Source of the DNA: CAZAYP01 sp964489425 [NCBI: uncultured Verrucomicrobiota bacterium]
GTDB taxonomy: Bacteria > Verrucomicrobiota > Kiritimatiellia > RZYC01
DNA: 64,000 nucleotides
Assembly (NCBI GenBank): GCA_964489425.1
Contig: CAZAYP010000015.1
Coordinates: 19,450-83,449, forward strand
Reading direction: 5' to 3'
Program-made: the position numbers and the translations under genes
In this document: positions 1 to 10,180 of the stretch, one piece after another
How positions within the stretch are numbered: position 1 is the first letter of the stretch
Layout of the letters: the number at the start of each line of letters is the position of its first letter
The notes under the pieces: generated by a model
The model's database searches: none
Told to the model about the DNA's origin: nothing
The model's input: only the letters and a program-made list of their open reading frames with translations

Positions 1-82
1 GCAACCATGCGTCGCTCCAGGCGGGCGGTGAGCCCAAGGCCAACAGAACAAGGCTCAAAAGCGCTGCCGCATTAAAGTTCAT
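1..82 (-). CDS. N-terminus of a secreted protein (truncated by window edge)
   Basis: Reading leftwards from an ATG at 82, the frame encodes about 27 residues (MNFNAAALLSLVLLALGSPP...) and runs off the window with no stop. It has the n-region, hydrophobic core and Ala/Ser-rich end of a Sec signal peptide. AAGG lies 8 bases upstream of this ATG; a second in-frame ATG at 88 is too close to that site. It sits downstream of, and in the same orientation as, three other secreted proteins, so it may be one more member of that set. Nothing can be said about its function from this stub. Confidence 0.6.
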   Translation of the reverse strand, partial: MNFNAAALLSLVLLALGSPPAWSDAWL

Positions 83-250
83 GGCCATATCCTTATATCT
101 CGTCAACTTGACCTTCTCCAAATTGCTGCAAACAGCGTTTGGATCGGTAACTCCATTATACCCCGTCCAGCCCAAAGAATAAATCGGCCTGGGCGGCCCT
201 CGCACGGGTCACTCGCGGCCGCGCGTGGAACCCGGGCGCCAGCCAGCGGC

Positions 251-3200
251 CTAGCGCGCCCGGACGCGATAGAAGCCCGGGCTCGCGACGGAGTGCGCAT
301 TCTGCGGAGGCTGCGCCGGGATGCCGGCTTCCAACAGCATGAACGGGCTGCGCAAGTCTGCGGTCCAATAAATGTCGTAAGTTTCCCCGGAACGGCTGGG
401 CCATTTTACCAGCAAACCACTTGCCTCATCCCGAGCGGCCCGGATGCAAAATGCGCCGGCCTCGACCGTGTAAGGCCCGTAGGTCAGCGTCTCTCCGGTG
501 GTCTCCATTTCTTCAAGCAAGTACTGGTATTCGCGCTCCGGCTCGGCGCCGGCATCGTCCAGGCAGTAGTCCGCGCCGATACCGCCCTGGGGCCAACCTT
601 GGGCGGCGACCAGGCTCGCATTGATCTTCAACCAGGCGCCATGGTCCCGGCGATAGACATTGAACCCGAGCGTGTTGAACTCCGTCGCGGTCTGCCAGCA
701 GACCTGCACCCGGCCGGCGTCCTCTTTCAGGCGCAGTCCCACCAGGGTGACGGCGGTCGGGTTTTCCAGCCCGTCGTAATAGGCGGTCGCGATATCATAC
801 GCCGATAGCGCGCGGCCCCACATCTTGACGTCGTCGATATCCGCCGTGCAGGCGTAGTTGCTGGTTCCGCAGGCGCCAAGCAGCGTCTCCCAACCAGCGT
901 TCAGCGAGTTGGTGCCGTTCACCCCAATGCTGTTGGTGCCGTACAGGTCGCCATCCAGGTACACCCCGGCCCAGTTTGTGGTTCGGTCGAGCACAAGCGC
1001 GACCAGATGCCAGGAACCATTGCACATGGGAGGATTCAGGTCAAAATCGCGGCGCAACAGGTCATCTTTGGGCGCCGTGTTGAAGTTGACCTGCTTGCCC
1101 ACAACGACGTCGTCCCAACAAGTGAAAACCCAGCCGATGTTTGCACCGCTGCTCCAGTTCTTATTGCCCATGAGCACCCCCTGGTCATCCTTGGTCGTGC
1201 GGCACCAAAGGGAAAGCGTGCAATTACTGGAATAAATCGCCTCGAGATTGCCGAGGGTGGCGGCCCAGTCGCTCGGACCTGTGAGGCTGGCCGCGTCGTT
1301 GGAGAACGAGGCGGCCTGGCCGATGATGCCGGGAACGTACCGCGCCGTGCCGGCGAACACGGTTCCGGAGGCAGTCGTCCCCGCCGCCGCGGCGAGATTC
1401 CCGTCGAGCTTCAGATGAACCGCCAGTCCGTTGGTGACGTCGCCGGTCGGACGGGGGTTGACGGAGAGCACGGCGGCGTCACTGGTAACCGCCCCGCCGC
1501 TGTTGAAGATGATCGCGCGGTAGTCGCCCGTGTGCGCCGGCCGGGCGTAGGCGATGCTGTAGGTGGTGCTGGTGGAGCCGGCGATCTCAAAGCCGTTGAA
1601 GGTCCAATAGCAGGACGCGAACAGCCCGGTGAAGGAGACGTGGAAGGTAGCGGTGTGCCCGAAATCCACGTTCGTCGAAGCCGGCTGCGTGACAATCGCC
1701 GGCGCGGGCCAGCAGCGGTTGGTTAGGGCCTGCCCGATCAAGCCGCGGTAATAGAGTTCGGTCGCCTCACCATCGCTGAGCGCGCGCGACCAGATGGCGA
1801 ATTCATCCACTTGCCCGTTGACTCCGTAGGTGCCTGGACCGCTGGCGCCAATGAGGGTATGGTAGCCCGTGTACAAGCTGGCCAGGCCGGTAGTCGAATC
1901 CACCGTGTTGGTCGCGAAGGCCACCCCATTGAAATAGGTCGTCACCCGATTGGCGCTGCGCAAAAACGATACGGTGACCTGGTGCCAATTGCTGTTGATG
2001 AGGCCGGCCGGCTGTAACCTCACGTCCCTTCTGGGACCGACGGCCGTGCACCAATTCACGCTATTGTTGTACTTGGCCACCACCCAGCCGACATTGCCGC
2101 CGGTGGCCCAGTCCTTGTTGCCGGCAAAGGCGCCATCGGGATCGATGCCAATGTTGTTGGTGACCCTGACCCACATGGCGAGCGTGAAATCGTTCGAATA
2201 GATCCAATCCACCTCGGTGCGGTTCAGGCGCGCGTACCAGTCCCGCGAGACCAAGGCATCGGAGTTGGTGAACAAGGCCGCTGAGCCGACCACGCCGTTT
2301 GCATAGCGCGCGCTACCGAGAACGACGACGGCGGTGTGGGTCGTGCCGGCGGCCGGCGCCAGGGTGTCGTCCAAATTCAGATAAACCTCGAGATTGGTCG
2401 TGGTGGGCAAGCCGAAGATCGGCGCCTCAAAGCCCCATTGCGGGTTGATCGCCAACCCGAGCCAGGTCATGACCGTGGGCGGGAGAAAGGTCTGCGCCGG
2501 CCCCGGAAAAACAATGCTGGCCGGAACGATCCCCGGCCCCTGGGCCATGGCGGCGATCGTGCGCTCGCCCGCGCTTTGCCCGCCCGTGGTTTGGTTCGTG
2601 CCCCCGTGATCCGAGGTCATCAGCACCAGCCATTCTTCGGTTGCGTACGTGGCGCGGTTGGTGAGCGCGGCCAGGATCTGGCCCACGCCCGCGTCCACCT
2701 GCACGATGGCGCCCAGGTAAGCCGGGTTGGTGGGCGAGTACCCCGAGGCGCTGCCGGCTTGGTCCACGGCGTCAAACTGCAGGAACAGGACGTCCGGGTC
2801 GGCGGTGGCCAGGTGGGTAGCGGCCTTGGCCACCAGGTCCGTGGTCGCGCCATCGGTGGCGGTCTGGCGGAAGTCGCAACTGGCGCCGAAGGGCGCCACG
2901 AGCTGGGTATCGAGCGGCGCCCATTCCACGATGGACGACAGGTAGGTTGCGGGCGCGATTTCCTTGATGCGCCTGAAAAAGTGCGGGTAGTTCGTGTTGT
3001 AGCTGTTCAGGGTGTTGTCGCCGACCGCGTGCTTGTTGCTCCAGACGCCGGTCAGCACGCTGCACCAGCCCGGCCCGCTCAACGTCGGCTGCCATTTCGC
3101 CATCATGGCGCCGCCCGCGGGCCCTTGCATGCCGCCCGCGTAGGCATCCCAGGCCACGGCGCCACCCCGGGCCAGGTTGTGCAGGTTGGTCGCCGGGGCG

Positions 3201-3370
3201 GCCTGCACCGCATCGGGCCGGCAGCCGCTGATGCCGACAATCAGGACATGGCGCCCGCCGGGCGCCGCCATTCCCGGCCCGGCGGCTTGCATGAGCGCCA
3301 CCGCCAGGAACAGCCCCAGGATCGCGATCCGGTGTTGAACAGACTTGCTGCGGTATGGTGTATCCGTCAT
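251..3370 (-). CDS. Secreted type I phosphodiesterase/alkaline phosphatase-like protein with two LamG domains
   Basis: The ATG at 3370 is chosen because GAGGAGGG sits 6 bases upstream; a longer frame exists but lacks this site. 1039 residues: signal peptide (about 1-36), an alkaline-phosphatase superfamily domain (about 40-300), LamG/concanavalin-like domain (about 325-540), Ig-like domain (about 545-630), second LamG domain (about 640-860), then a region starting VCWQTATEFNTLGFNVYR and a C-terminal segment ending FYRVRAR. The phosphatase fold is recognisable from GISGCRPDA, an LTG motif and SDHGG, but several expected ligands differ (Ser where GIDG normally has Asp; no His in DAVDQAGSA), so catalysis is doubtful. 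LamG and Ig modules suggest binding to carbohydrate or cell surface outside the cell. Confidence 0.8.
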   Translation of the reverse strand: MTDTPYRSKSVQHRIAILGLFLAVALMQAAGPGMAAPGGRHVLIVGISGCRPDAVQAAPATNLHNLARGGAVAWDAYAGGMQGPAGGAMMAKWQPTLSGPGWCSVLTGVWSNKHAVGDNTLNSYNTNYPHFFRRIKEIAPATYLSSIVEWAPLDTQLVAPFGASCDFRQTATDGATTDLVAKAATHLATADPDVLFLQFDAVDQAGSASGYSPTNPAYLGAIVQVDAGVGQILAALTNRATYATEEWLVLMTSDHGGTNQTTGGQSAGERTIAAMAQGPGIVPASIVFPGPAQTFLPPTVMTWLGLAINPQWGFEAPIFGLPTTTNLEVYLNLDDTLAPAAGTTHTAVVVLGSARYANGVVGSAALFTNSDALVSRDWYARLNRTEVDWIYSNDFTLAMWVRVTNNIGIDPDGAFAGNKDWATGGNVGWVVAKYNNSVNWCTAVGPRRDVRLQPAGLINSNWHQVTVSFLRSANRVTTYFNGVAFATNTVDSTTGLASLYTGYHTLIGASGPGTYGVNGQVDEFAIWSRALSDGEATELYYRGLIGQALTNRCWPAPAIVTQPASTNVDFGHTATFHVSFTGLFASCYWTFNGFEIAGSTSTTYSIAYARPAHTGDYRAIIFNSGGAVTSDAAVLSVNPRPTGDVTNGLAVHLKLDGNLAAAAGTTASGTVFAGTARYVPGIIGQAASFSNDAASLTGPSDWAATLGNLEAIYSSNCTLSLWCRTTKDDQGVLMGNKNWSSGANIGWVFTCWDDVVVGKQVNFNTAPKDDLLRRDFDLNPPMCNGSWHLVALVLDRTTNWAGVYLDGDLYGTNSIGVNGTNSLNAGWETLLGACGTSNYACTADIDDVKMWGRALSAYDIATAYYDGLENPTAVTLVGLRLKEDAGRVQVCWQTATEFNTLGFNVYRRDHGAWLKINASLVAAQGWPQGGIGADYCLDDAGAEPEREYQYLLEEMETTGETLTYGPYTVEAGAFCIRAARDEASGLLVKWPSRSGETYDIYWTADLRSPFMLLEAGIPAQPPQNAHSVASPGFYRVRAR

Positions 3371-3516
3371 CCAGCCCTCCTCGCCCGGGATCATCGGCCC
3401 GGTTTGTGAAAAAATCGCGCAATTAACTTACAAGAGCGCCCCCAGAGCAAGCAGATTGTGCAACTTTGTGCGAATATCCAGGCGTACCGGCTATGGTTGC
3501 GAAATCGGATAAAAGA

Positions 3517-5259
3517 TCACGGCGGATCCGTGTAGTTGGTGCCATCCTGGCTGACCCAGATCGTGTAGTAATACGCCTGGCCCGGCGTCAGCCCGTCGTG
3601 GGCATACATCAGGTTGGTGCCGGTATACGCCGCGGTCCCGTCCGTGATATTGCTGGGATAATGGTCCGTGGCCCAGCGGACTTGCACGTTGGGGCTGGCC
3701 ATACCGCAAGCCTGGGGATCGGTCCACCTAAGCCAGGCGCTGTTGGTCAGGCCGATGGCCCGGAAGGTGAAGGTGGCGCTCCCCACGCCCAGGCGCGTTG
3801 CGCACAGATAGGTGTCCCTGGCGCCATGCGCGGTCTGGTTGCTGGTCCCCCCCACGAGTTGGCCAAAGTTCACGGTGCTGGCGAACGAACCCGTCTCGAA
3901 CACCTGGCCGGCCGCATCCACGGCGACACTGCCATACCCGTTGTCATCTTGGGGGCCGCCGCAGGTGCGGGCCTGGATAAATCGGCCATTCGCGTCAAAC
4001 TTGCTGAGGGTGATATCGGTGCCGCCTTGGGATGAATGCGTATCCACTCCGCTGCCCGGATCAAAATCAACATTGGTGGAGTTGAAATCGCCCGGCACAT
4101 ACACATTGCCCGCTCCATCCACGGCCAAGCCGCGGGCGTAGTCGTTGCTGGCGCCGCCCCAGGTGCACACCCACTTGAAGGTGCCGGCGGCGTCATATTT
4201 GCATAGAAAGGTATCGTCGCCGCCGCGCGCGGTGATGTTGGAAGCCGCTCCCAGCGGGTTGAAGTCCACTGTGTCGGCAAAGTATCCGGCTACATACACG
4301 TTGGAGGCCGAATCGACCGCCACGCCCTGGCCGGCATCCCAGTGGTTCGAGCAACCCCAACTCCGCGCCCACAGGAAGTTCCCGCCGGCATCCAGCTTGG
4401 TAAGGAAGACATCGACCAGCCCCCAGTCGGTACCGGGGTTGTTGGCGTGCAGATAATGGGTGCCCGGCCCCGGGTCAAAATCCGCGGTGGGGCTGGCGAA
4501 CATGCCACCGCCGTAGACCGTGCCTGCCTCGGTAACCGCCAGGCAGGTGCAGTCATCGTAATAAGGCCCGCCCCAGCTTTTCGCCCACAGGCTGGTCCCG
4601 CCGCTGTTGAACTTGAACAGGAAGGCGTCCCAACGTCCGTGATTCGTCAGGCACCCTGTCCCGCCGATCGGGGCCAGCAGGATGTTGGTGGATCCGAAGT
4701 CTCCGCACACATACACGAACCCGGAGCCATCAACCACCACGTCATAGGCTTCGTCACCGCCGTTGCCACCCCAGGCGCGCGCCCACTTGAAGTTCCCGTT
4801 GACATCGTACTTGCAGAGGTAGGCGTTGTTATCCGGAAACCCGTTCGTGTTCCGTGGCGCGGTATACACGGCGCCGCCGGCCGGATTGAAGGCCACGGTG
4901 TCCTGGAAACAGCCGGCCACATACACATTCGATCCGTAGATGACGACGCTATTGGCGCGGTCGTCGTTGGAACTCCCCCAGGTTTGCGTCCACAGCCAGG
5001 TCCCGTTAGTGCTGAACTTGCTCATGAAGGCATCCCGATAACCGCCCGCGCTTCGATTATAGGTCGCAGGGCCGGGGTTGAAGTCGGTCGTGCCACCGAA
5101 CCCGCCGACCACATAAGCACACCCGGATGTGTCCACGGCTACGGTGCCGGGAGCGGTATTGCCCGTCCCGCCCCAGGTTCTCACGAACCCCCCGTTGGCA
5201 CAGGTGCAGTGTAAAAAAACAGCAACGATCAAGCCCGGGATCGCCTTGGTGGTTTGCAT
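3517..5259 (-). CDS. Secreted SBBP-type beta-propeller repeat protein
   Basis: About 580 residues from ATG 5259 (MQTTKAIPGLIVAVFLHC...), which gives a compact signal peptide; an in-frame ATG at 5295 behind a GAGGGGG stretch is an alternative start. Most of the protein is eight or more repeats of about 50 residues with the pattern D.FL.K.D..G...W...WGG...D......VD..G.VYV.G.F..T.DF.P, the signature of SBBP repeats that form beta-propellers. A short fibronectin-like tail (about 490-580, ending YYYTIWVSQDGTNYTDPP) closes the protein. No catalytic motif is visible. Probably an extracellular or surface structural/binding protein; the ligand cannot be inferred. Confidence 0.78.
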   Translation of the reverse strand: MQTTKAIPGLIVAVFLHCTCANGGFVRTWGGTGNTAPGTVAVDTSGCAYVVGGFGGTTDFNPGPATYNRSAGGYRDAFMSKFSTNGTWLWTQTWGSSNDDRANSVVIYGSNVYVAGCFQDTVAFNPAGGAVYTAPRNTNGFPDNNAYLCKYDVNGNFKWARAWGGNGGDEAYDVVVDGSGFVYVCGDFGSTNILLAPIGGTGCLTNHGRWDAFLFKFNSGGTSLWAKSWGGPYYDDCTCLAVTEAGTVYGGGMFASPTADFDPGPGTHYLHANNPGTDWGLVDVFLTKLDAGGNFLWARSWGCSNHWDAGQGVAVDSASNVYVAGYFADTVDFNPLGAASNITARGGDDTFLCKYDAAGTFKWVCTWGGASNDYARGLAVDGAGNVYVPGDFNSTNVDFDPGSGVDTHSSQGGTDITLSKFDANGRFIQARTCGGPQDDNGYGSVAVDAAGQVFETGSFASTVNFGQLVGGTSNQTAHGARDTYLCATRLGVGSATFTFRAIGLTNSAWLRWTDPQACGMASPNVQVRWATDHYPSNITDGTAAYTGTNLMYAHDGLTPGQAYYYTIWVSQDGTNYTDPP

Positions 5260-5423
5260 AATGGTCAGCTCTCTGGCTAGCAACCTCGCCCTCATTGACT
5301 TTAGCGCTCCCCCTCGCAGAATTAATCCCATGTGCGGCATCGCTCTTACCAAATACTATACCCCTTCGGCGGGTTGCAATCAAATGCGGATTGGCAACAT
5401 AATCGATGGGTTTCGGCAGCGGA

Positions 5424-8400
5424 CTAGAAGTCGGGCTGGACCCCGCGATAGAATTGAACCCCCGCAGGCTGTGGCGCGGTGTCGATGATGTCCGCAAAAC
5501 CGAAGGAACCGTCGTTCGTGCTGATGGAAGTCCAATCGGTCAGGTTGGTGGAGCGCTGTACTTCCCACATGCCACTGGGCCCACTCATCCGCATGGCTTT
5601 GCGCCGGTCGGCATCAAACTGAACATCCTGGAAAAGCAGCACCGAGGCTGGCGTCTGGAACACCAGCGGCAGCGCGTCGGACTGGCCGCCGGCCGGCGGC
5701 GGGTTGGAAACCGCGACGGCAATGCTAAGTTCCTGCCAGCGGAACAAAGAGTAATCCACCGTCCAGGTCAACTGGGTGGCTGACCAGGTTTCCGGATCAT
5801 AGCCGGTTCCATTCCAAAGCAACTGGCAGCCGTTGATGAAGTTCTCCCCGGCCAGGGTCAGCACAAAGGACGAGGCGTCCGGGCGCACGCGGTTGGGCGC
5901 CAGGGACCGCAATATCGGCGCCGGCGGATTTTCCGCCAGGACATAAAACGGGAGTTCGCCCGAATACTGCCGCCCGCCATACTCGTCCAGGTTATAGACC
6001 GAGACCATGGCCTGGGTTGGAACCAGCATGTGTTCGTTATACAGATGGGCATACACATCGCGGCCGTCCACCCGATAGGTGGAACTGATTTTCTCGTCCG
6101 CGCCATCCCAGAGGACGGTGGTGGTGGCATCGAAGTGGGTGCCGCGCGCGTGAACGTTGATGCCAGCGCCCGCGCCCGCCACCACATACGGCGGCTCCAG
6201 CCGGGTCAGGACCGGCGCATTGGTTCCGAGTTCCTGGTTGATGCTCAACTCGACACAGCCCGTGGCGCCCATATAGCCATCCACGCAGATTTGCACGGAG
6301 TAACCCAGGTCGGGATAGAAGGACACCTGGCTGGAGCCCCCGACATAGTCATCATTGGCCGCGATCAGCGTGAGATTGCTGATGTCCGTGCCGGTATAGG
6401 CGGCCAGGAGGGTGTCGAAATCGCTGCCCATGGTGCTGATGGTCACCAGCCCATTGTTGGTGCAGCCCCAGCACCACCACACGGAATGCGCCGGCAAACG
6501 CTGGAACAGGGGCACCGGTTCGCCGCCCTCCACCGTGGCGCCGATGTTGTTGCCGGTGTTGGTCCAGTGCATGGTGGCCGCGGGGAACGGAATGCGATCG
6601 GCGAAGAGGTCGTTGACGGCCGGAAGCACCGCCGGGTCCACCTCGAAAAATTGGGGGAACGAATCCCCGCCGCCCGGTTCGGGATTGCGGACCGAAACGC
6701 CGTGCATGGCGCCGGCATAGGCCAGCATGTTGGACCCGATATAGACGATCATCTCGTTGGCGTTCACGTAGTCGCCGGTCCGCACGTTTTCGTCCCACAG
6801 GACCAGGGAGTCCGTGATGAAGTTGGAGCCATGCAGAACCAAGCGGGCGTACTGCGACCCGGCCGGCACGTGCGACGGCTCCAGGCTGTCGAGCACCGGC
6901 TGCGGATTGGCCAGGATAAGCGAAAATTCCGTATTGGACCGGGCGGTGTTGCCGGCGACATCGGTGGCCTCCGCGTCAACAACATAGTCGCCCACTTGCG
7001 CGTCCGCGTCTTGCGGAAGCGTGATCTGGCCAATCCACTGGACCTGGTTGGGCACCGCGGCGGGGGCGCGGCGGGCATCATCGCCCTGGAAGGCGCCCTG
7101 CGCCCGGAAATAGTTGCTTTCCCACGCGGACCCGTTCCAATACCAGCCATCGCTGGACCGGCGAATGGAATAAAAAATATCGCGGAGCGTGTTCGAGCCG
7201 AACGGCGGGGTGACCGTGCCGCCCGGCATGGGAAACGTCACATGGGCTGAGTAGGTGGAGATGTTCATGGAACTGAGGTCCGGCGCGGTATAGATGACGG
7301 AGAACGCCGTTTGCCGGGTCCCGGAGGGATAACCGGCGCGATCGGCGCACCCGACAATGACTTCGTAATTCGTCTGCAGCAGCTTGTTGCCGGCCGGCAG
7401 GCCCCCGCCGTACGCCCAGTTCGTGCCGTCAATGCCGCAGTCGAACGAGGTATAGGAATACAACCAGCTTCCCACGCCGTTCCAGTAGCGCCAGGCGCCA
7501 TCTGCGGGATAACGCAGGGCCATGGTCACGCGCCCAATGCCGGAGCCGTTGGCGGTGTCTATTGCCCAACCCTGAATGCCCTCGATTTCGGCCACGACAG
7601 CGTTGTTGGACGGCCAGATAACCATCGGGGCATCAGGTGCGGTTGAATCGCCGCGGACTTCAATGACGGTCGTGCCTTCGTTGCCGCCGTTGTCGCGTAC
7701 GGTGGAAGACAAGTAGTAAAGCCCATCGGGAAACTCATCGGCCGTGGACGGCATGGCGCCATCGTAACGCCACGTTTGATAGATGCTGGGGTTGACGGTG
7801 CCAGTGATGTCGGAGGGGGTGTCCGTCCATGCCGTGCCGTTCCAGTAGCGCGTGGTGGCCGGGGTTGGATGCCGGTACACCCGCAGCAGCGCCTGGGTGA
7901 TGCTGAGCCCGGCGCCCAACACGGAATAGCCGCAGAACGGACCCAGCCCCTCGGCAAACACGGCGCCATTGCTGGGAATCGAGAAAAACACGTTGGGCTG
8001 GGTCAAGGTCAGCGTCAGCGGCAGGGCGCCGGTAATGGAATGCCCGGCCTGATCATAGGCGAGCGCTTGGACCGTATAAGCGCCGTTCTCCAGCTCGGAA
8101 GCCGCTGGCAGATTGCTCCGGCACAGCCAGGAAAACGCGGCCGGCCGCGGCCGCAAGTGCTTGCCCCAGGACGACACATCCACGCCCGTGGATTGTTTTT
8201 CGGTGGCCAGGGCATGCGGCTCCTCGGTCCAGGTGCGGGTGACGCCATCCCAATAGACCCCGCCGGCGTACCGCCTGATGCGGACATCGACATGGTCGAT
8301 CCCCATGCCCTCGTTATCGTCCGCCGCCAGGCCTGAAAAGAAAGTGAAACCCGCGATCGTGGCGTTGACGGCCGGGAAATTGAAGGAAACGCTCTGGGGC

Positions 8401-9269
8401 GATCCCGTGTCGATGCCGAAGACCAGCCAATCGGTACATTCGGTGTAGTGGTTGGCGCGGTCGCGCAGGAACCACCCGACTTCGTACCAACCAGACAGCA
8501 GCGGCATCCGGTACGGCCGTGGCAGGGTCCAGCTTTCATAGGTACTGCCGCCGAACCTGACTTGGCCCTGCTCGGAATTCCGTGCGCTCGGTTCGGCCAG
8601 GCAACGCTGAAAGGAATAGTCCATAAAATCCAGCCCGCTTCGGCCGCGCAAAGAACACTCGTTGTCGGTAGCCGGATCCGTCGCGTCGCCAACCACCGTC
8701 GGCCAGGTGGCATAGACTTTTTCCGGTTTCTGGTTGGTGAATTGCGCTTGCGGCGGCGTGAAATCGTAGAGAATGCTGGTGGATTCCTCGCCGAAGTGAT
8801 TCGCGCGCTCAATGCGATAGCGATACTTGTACATCCCGTCGCTTAAATTCTCCCACGCGGGATAGTTGATGTCGTTGGAATGCCAGGACAGGAGGCCGTC
8901 CACCTGGGCGTTGATCATGCTGGCGATCAGAATATCGACGAAGAACGGCGTCCACCAAGACAATGGATCGTCAAAATGGGTGTCCAATTTGCGCTCTTCC
9001 GGCACCCAGTTCCCTTGCCCGTCCCAATAAAAGTGGTCACATTGCCGCTCAATCAGCAGATAGATTTCCGAGGAACCCGCGGCGGCGACGTCGGCGTAAC
9101 ATTCGCCGCGCAGTCCGGTCACCGGGGCGCGTTGGATATATTTCGGCTTTGGATCGGTCAGCCAAATTGATACCACGTCATCCGCCAGCAAACGATCGGC
9201 TGGGCTGGCAGACCACACGGTAGCCAATCCCGCCATGGTCAAACATTGGGCCCACGACAATATTCTCAT
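5424..9269 (-). CDS. Large secreted protein with Ig-like and TIG/IPT repeats
   Basis: 1281 residues from ATG 9269, preceded by GGGGAAGG. Signal peptide about 1-29 (MRILSWAQCLTMAGLATVW...). The N-terminal two thirds hold repeated beta-rich segments marked by 'YWDG/YWNG...W' motifs. Three TIG/IPT-like units follow (PVLDSLEPSHVPAGS, PVLTRLEPPYVVAGA, PILRSLAPNRVRPDA), with a domain of the NDLFADR...FDTLLAAYTG type between the first and second. The last 60 residues (EVQRSTNLTDWTSI...FYRGVQ) resemble the ends of two other secreted proteins in this window. No enzyme motif was seen. Likely extracellular adhesion or carbohydrate-associated protein. Confidence 0.72.
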   Translation of the reverse strand: MRILSWAQCLTMAGLATVWSASPADRLLADDVVSIWLTDPKPKYIQRAPVTGLRGECYADVAAAGSSEIYLLIERQCDHFYWDGQGNWVPEERKLDTHFDDPLSWWTPFFVDILIASMINAQVDGLLSWHSNDINYPAWENLSDGMYKYRYRIERANHFGEESTSILYDFTPPQAQFTNQKPEKVYATWPTVVGDATDPATDNECSLRGRSGLDFMDYSFQRCLAEPSARNSEQGQVRFGGSTYESWTLPRPYRMPLLSGWYEVGWFLRDRANHYTECTDWLVFGIDTGSPQSVSFNFPAVNATIAGFTFFSGLAADDNEGMGIDHVDVRIRRYAGGVYWDGVTRTWTEEPHALATEKQSTGVDVSSWGKHLRPRPAAFSWLCRSNLPAASELENGAYTVQALAYDQAGHSITGALPLTLTLTQPNVFFSIPSNGAVFAEGLGPFCGYSVLGAGLSITQALLRVYRHPTPATTRYWNGTAWTDTPSDITGTVNPSIYQTWRYDGAMPSTADEFPDGLYYLSSTVRDNGGNEGTTVIEVRGDSTAPDAPMVIWPSNNAVVAEIEGIQGWAIDTANGSGIGRVTMALRYPADGAWRYWNGVGSWLYSYTSFDCGIDGTNWAYGGGLPAGNKLLQTNYEVIVGCADRAGYPSGTRQTAFSVIYTAPDLSSMNISTYSAHVTFPMPGGTVTPPFGSNTLRDIFYSIRRSSDGWYWNGSAWESNYFRAQGAFQGDDARRAPAAVPNQVQWIGQITLPQDADAQVGDYVVDAEATDVAGNTARSNTEFSLILANPQPVLDSLEPSHVPAGSQYARLVLHGSNFITDSLVLWDENVRTGDYVNANEMIVYIGSNMLAYAGAMHGVSVRNPEPGGGDSFPQFFEVDPAVLPAVNDLFADRIPFPAATMHWTNTGNNIGATVEGGEPVPLFQRLPAHSVWWCWGCTNNGLVTISTMGSDFDTLLAAYTGTDISNLTLIAANDDYVGGSSQVSFYPDLGYSVQICVDGYMGATGCVELSINQELGTNAPVLTRLEPPYVVAGAGAGINVHARGTHFDATTTVLWDGADEKISSTYRVDGRDVYAHLYNEHMLVPTQAMVSVYNLDEYGGRQYSGELPFYVLAENPPAPILRSLAPNRVRPDASSFVLTLAGENFINGCQLLWNGTGYDPETWSATQLTWTVDYSLFRWQELSIAVAVSNPPPAGGQSDALPLVFQTPASVLLFQDVQFDADRRKAMRMSGPSGMWEVQRSTNLTDWTSISTNDGSFGFADIIDTAPQPAGVQFYRGVQPDF

Positions 9270-9870
9270 ATCCTTCCCCTTTTTCCCTGTAGACTTCCGA
9301 TGGGTAGCGCCCATGTACGAGCATCGTTATGATGATGTTGCATCCGGCTGCTTGGGCATGCGACCAGTTCGGCGATTGTGAAATAACGCGCCACGACCAC
9401 ACATAATACCCTGCAAGGTGTTGTGCGTAAAGCGACTGCGCCAGTGTGTTTGCCCTTGCAGGGCGCGGCATCCCTATGCGAACAAGCATACGAGCTCCGG
9501 ACCCCCCAGGATATGCTCCCGCAGAGCCGCTGAGACGCAGGGGGATCCTTCGCATTCATCCTGTCCGTCCTGTTCATCCATGTTCATTCTGCCGCTGCTC
9601 TGCGTCACTGCGCCTCCGCGGGAAACCTCCGGCATAAACATGATGGTTCAGAGTTCAACCGCCCCACCCTGCGGGTCCCCCCCGCCTTGAAAAGGCGAGG
9701 AGCCCAGATTCGTGCCGATCCTCTTGCACAAATGGTATCAGATCTTCCGTCCGCCTGACCGAAACACCGGCGGTTGGTCAATAGTGCGAGCACGCTGCGC
9801 GCGGCGGCATGATCCGGATTGCCGCACGCCTTTCCTCATGATTTGGAGCGGAGCGCGAATATTCTGCACG
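9270..9870. other. Intergenic region with a dispersed inverted repeat
   Basis: About 600 bases between the TIG protein and a small membrane ORF. No convincing gene was found. It contains the inverted repeat annotated separately at 9518-9622. The open frames here have no signal peptide, no good ribosome site and odd composition. Confidence 0.5.
9518..9622. repeat. Dispersed imperfect inverted repeat
   Basis: The left arm at 9518-9540 (CCCGCAGAGCCGCTGAGACG...) pairs with the right arm at 9600-9622 (CTGCGTCACTGCGCCTCCGC...), 19 of 23 positions. The spacer carries a motif of the type 'CATTCATCCTGTCCGTCC'. It has the same architecture as the elements at 12170-12263 and 62929-63074, so it looks like a miniature non-coding repeat family. 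Confidence 0.55.
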
Positions 9871-10166
9871 CTATTGTTCGGGCATCCGCTCGCGCATCAT
9901 TCGCCTCCTTGGCAGTGACTCAAAGTAGGGCAGCATTCGGTGGTACGCGAAGACAATCACCGAGACGATTGCCCAGTAGAAAATCAAGGTCCCAGGGAGC
10001 ATGACGGGAAGGTCGCGCAGAAATTCTTGCAGCGATTGCGGAGGCTGCTCTGACTCGCACTGGAAGCACAGCATGACCGCGACCACAGCGACGATGAACG
10101 ACCGATCGCGAGTGTTGTCAGGGCTCGCGCCATCACTGGCGCTCGTCGCATGGGGGTAGCTCTCAC
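9871..10166 (-). CDS. Small two-helix membrane protein, apparent frameshift
   Basis: A GTG at 10166 follows GGAGGA at good spacing, but its frame loses hydrophobic character after about 21 residues. The neighbouring frame, open from about 10115 to 9871, reads FIVAVVAVMLCFQC, then a hydrophilic loop, then LPVMLPGTLIFYWAIVSVIV and a basic tail, which looks like a real two-helix membrane protein. A single missing base near 10108 would join them into a protein of about 98 residues. It lies just downstream of an attC-like site, as a cassette gene would. Function unknown; it could also be a decayed gene. Confidence 0.4.
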
Positions 10167-10180
10167 AAGGTATTCCTCCG

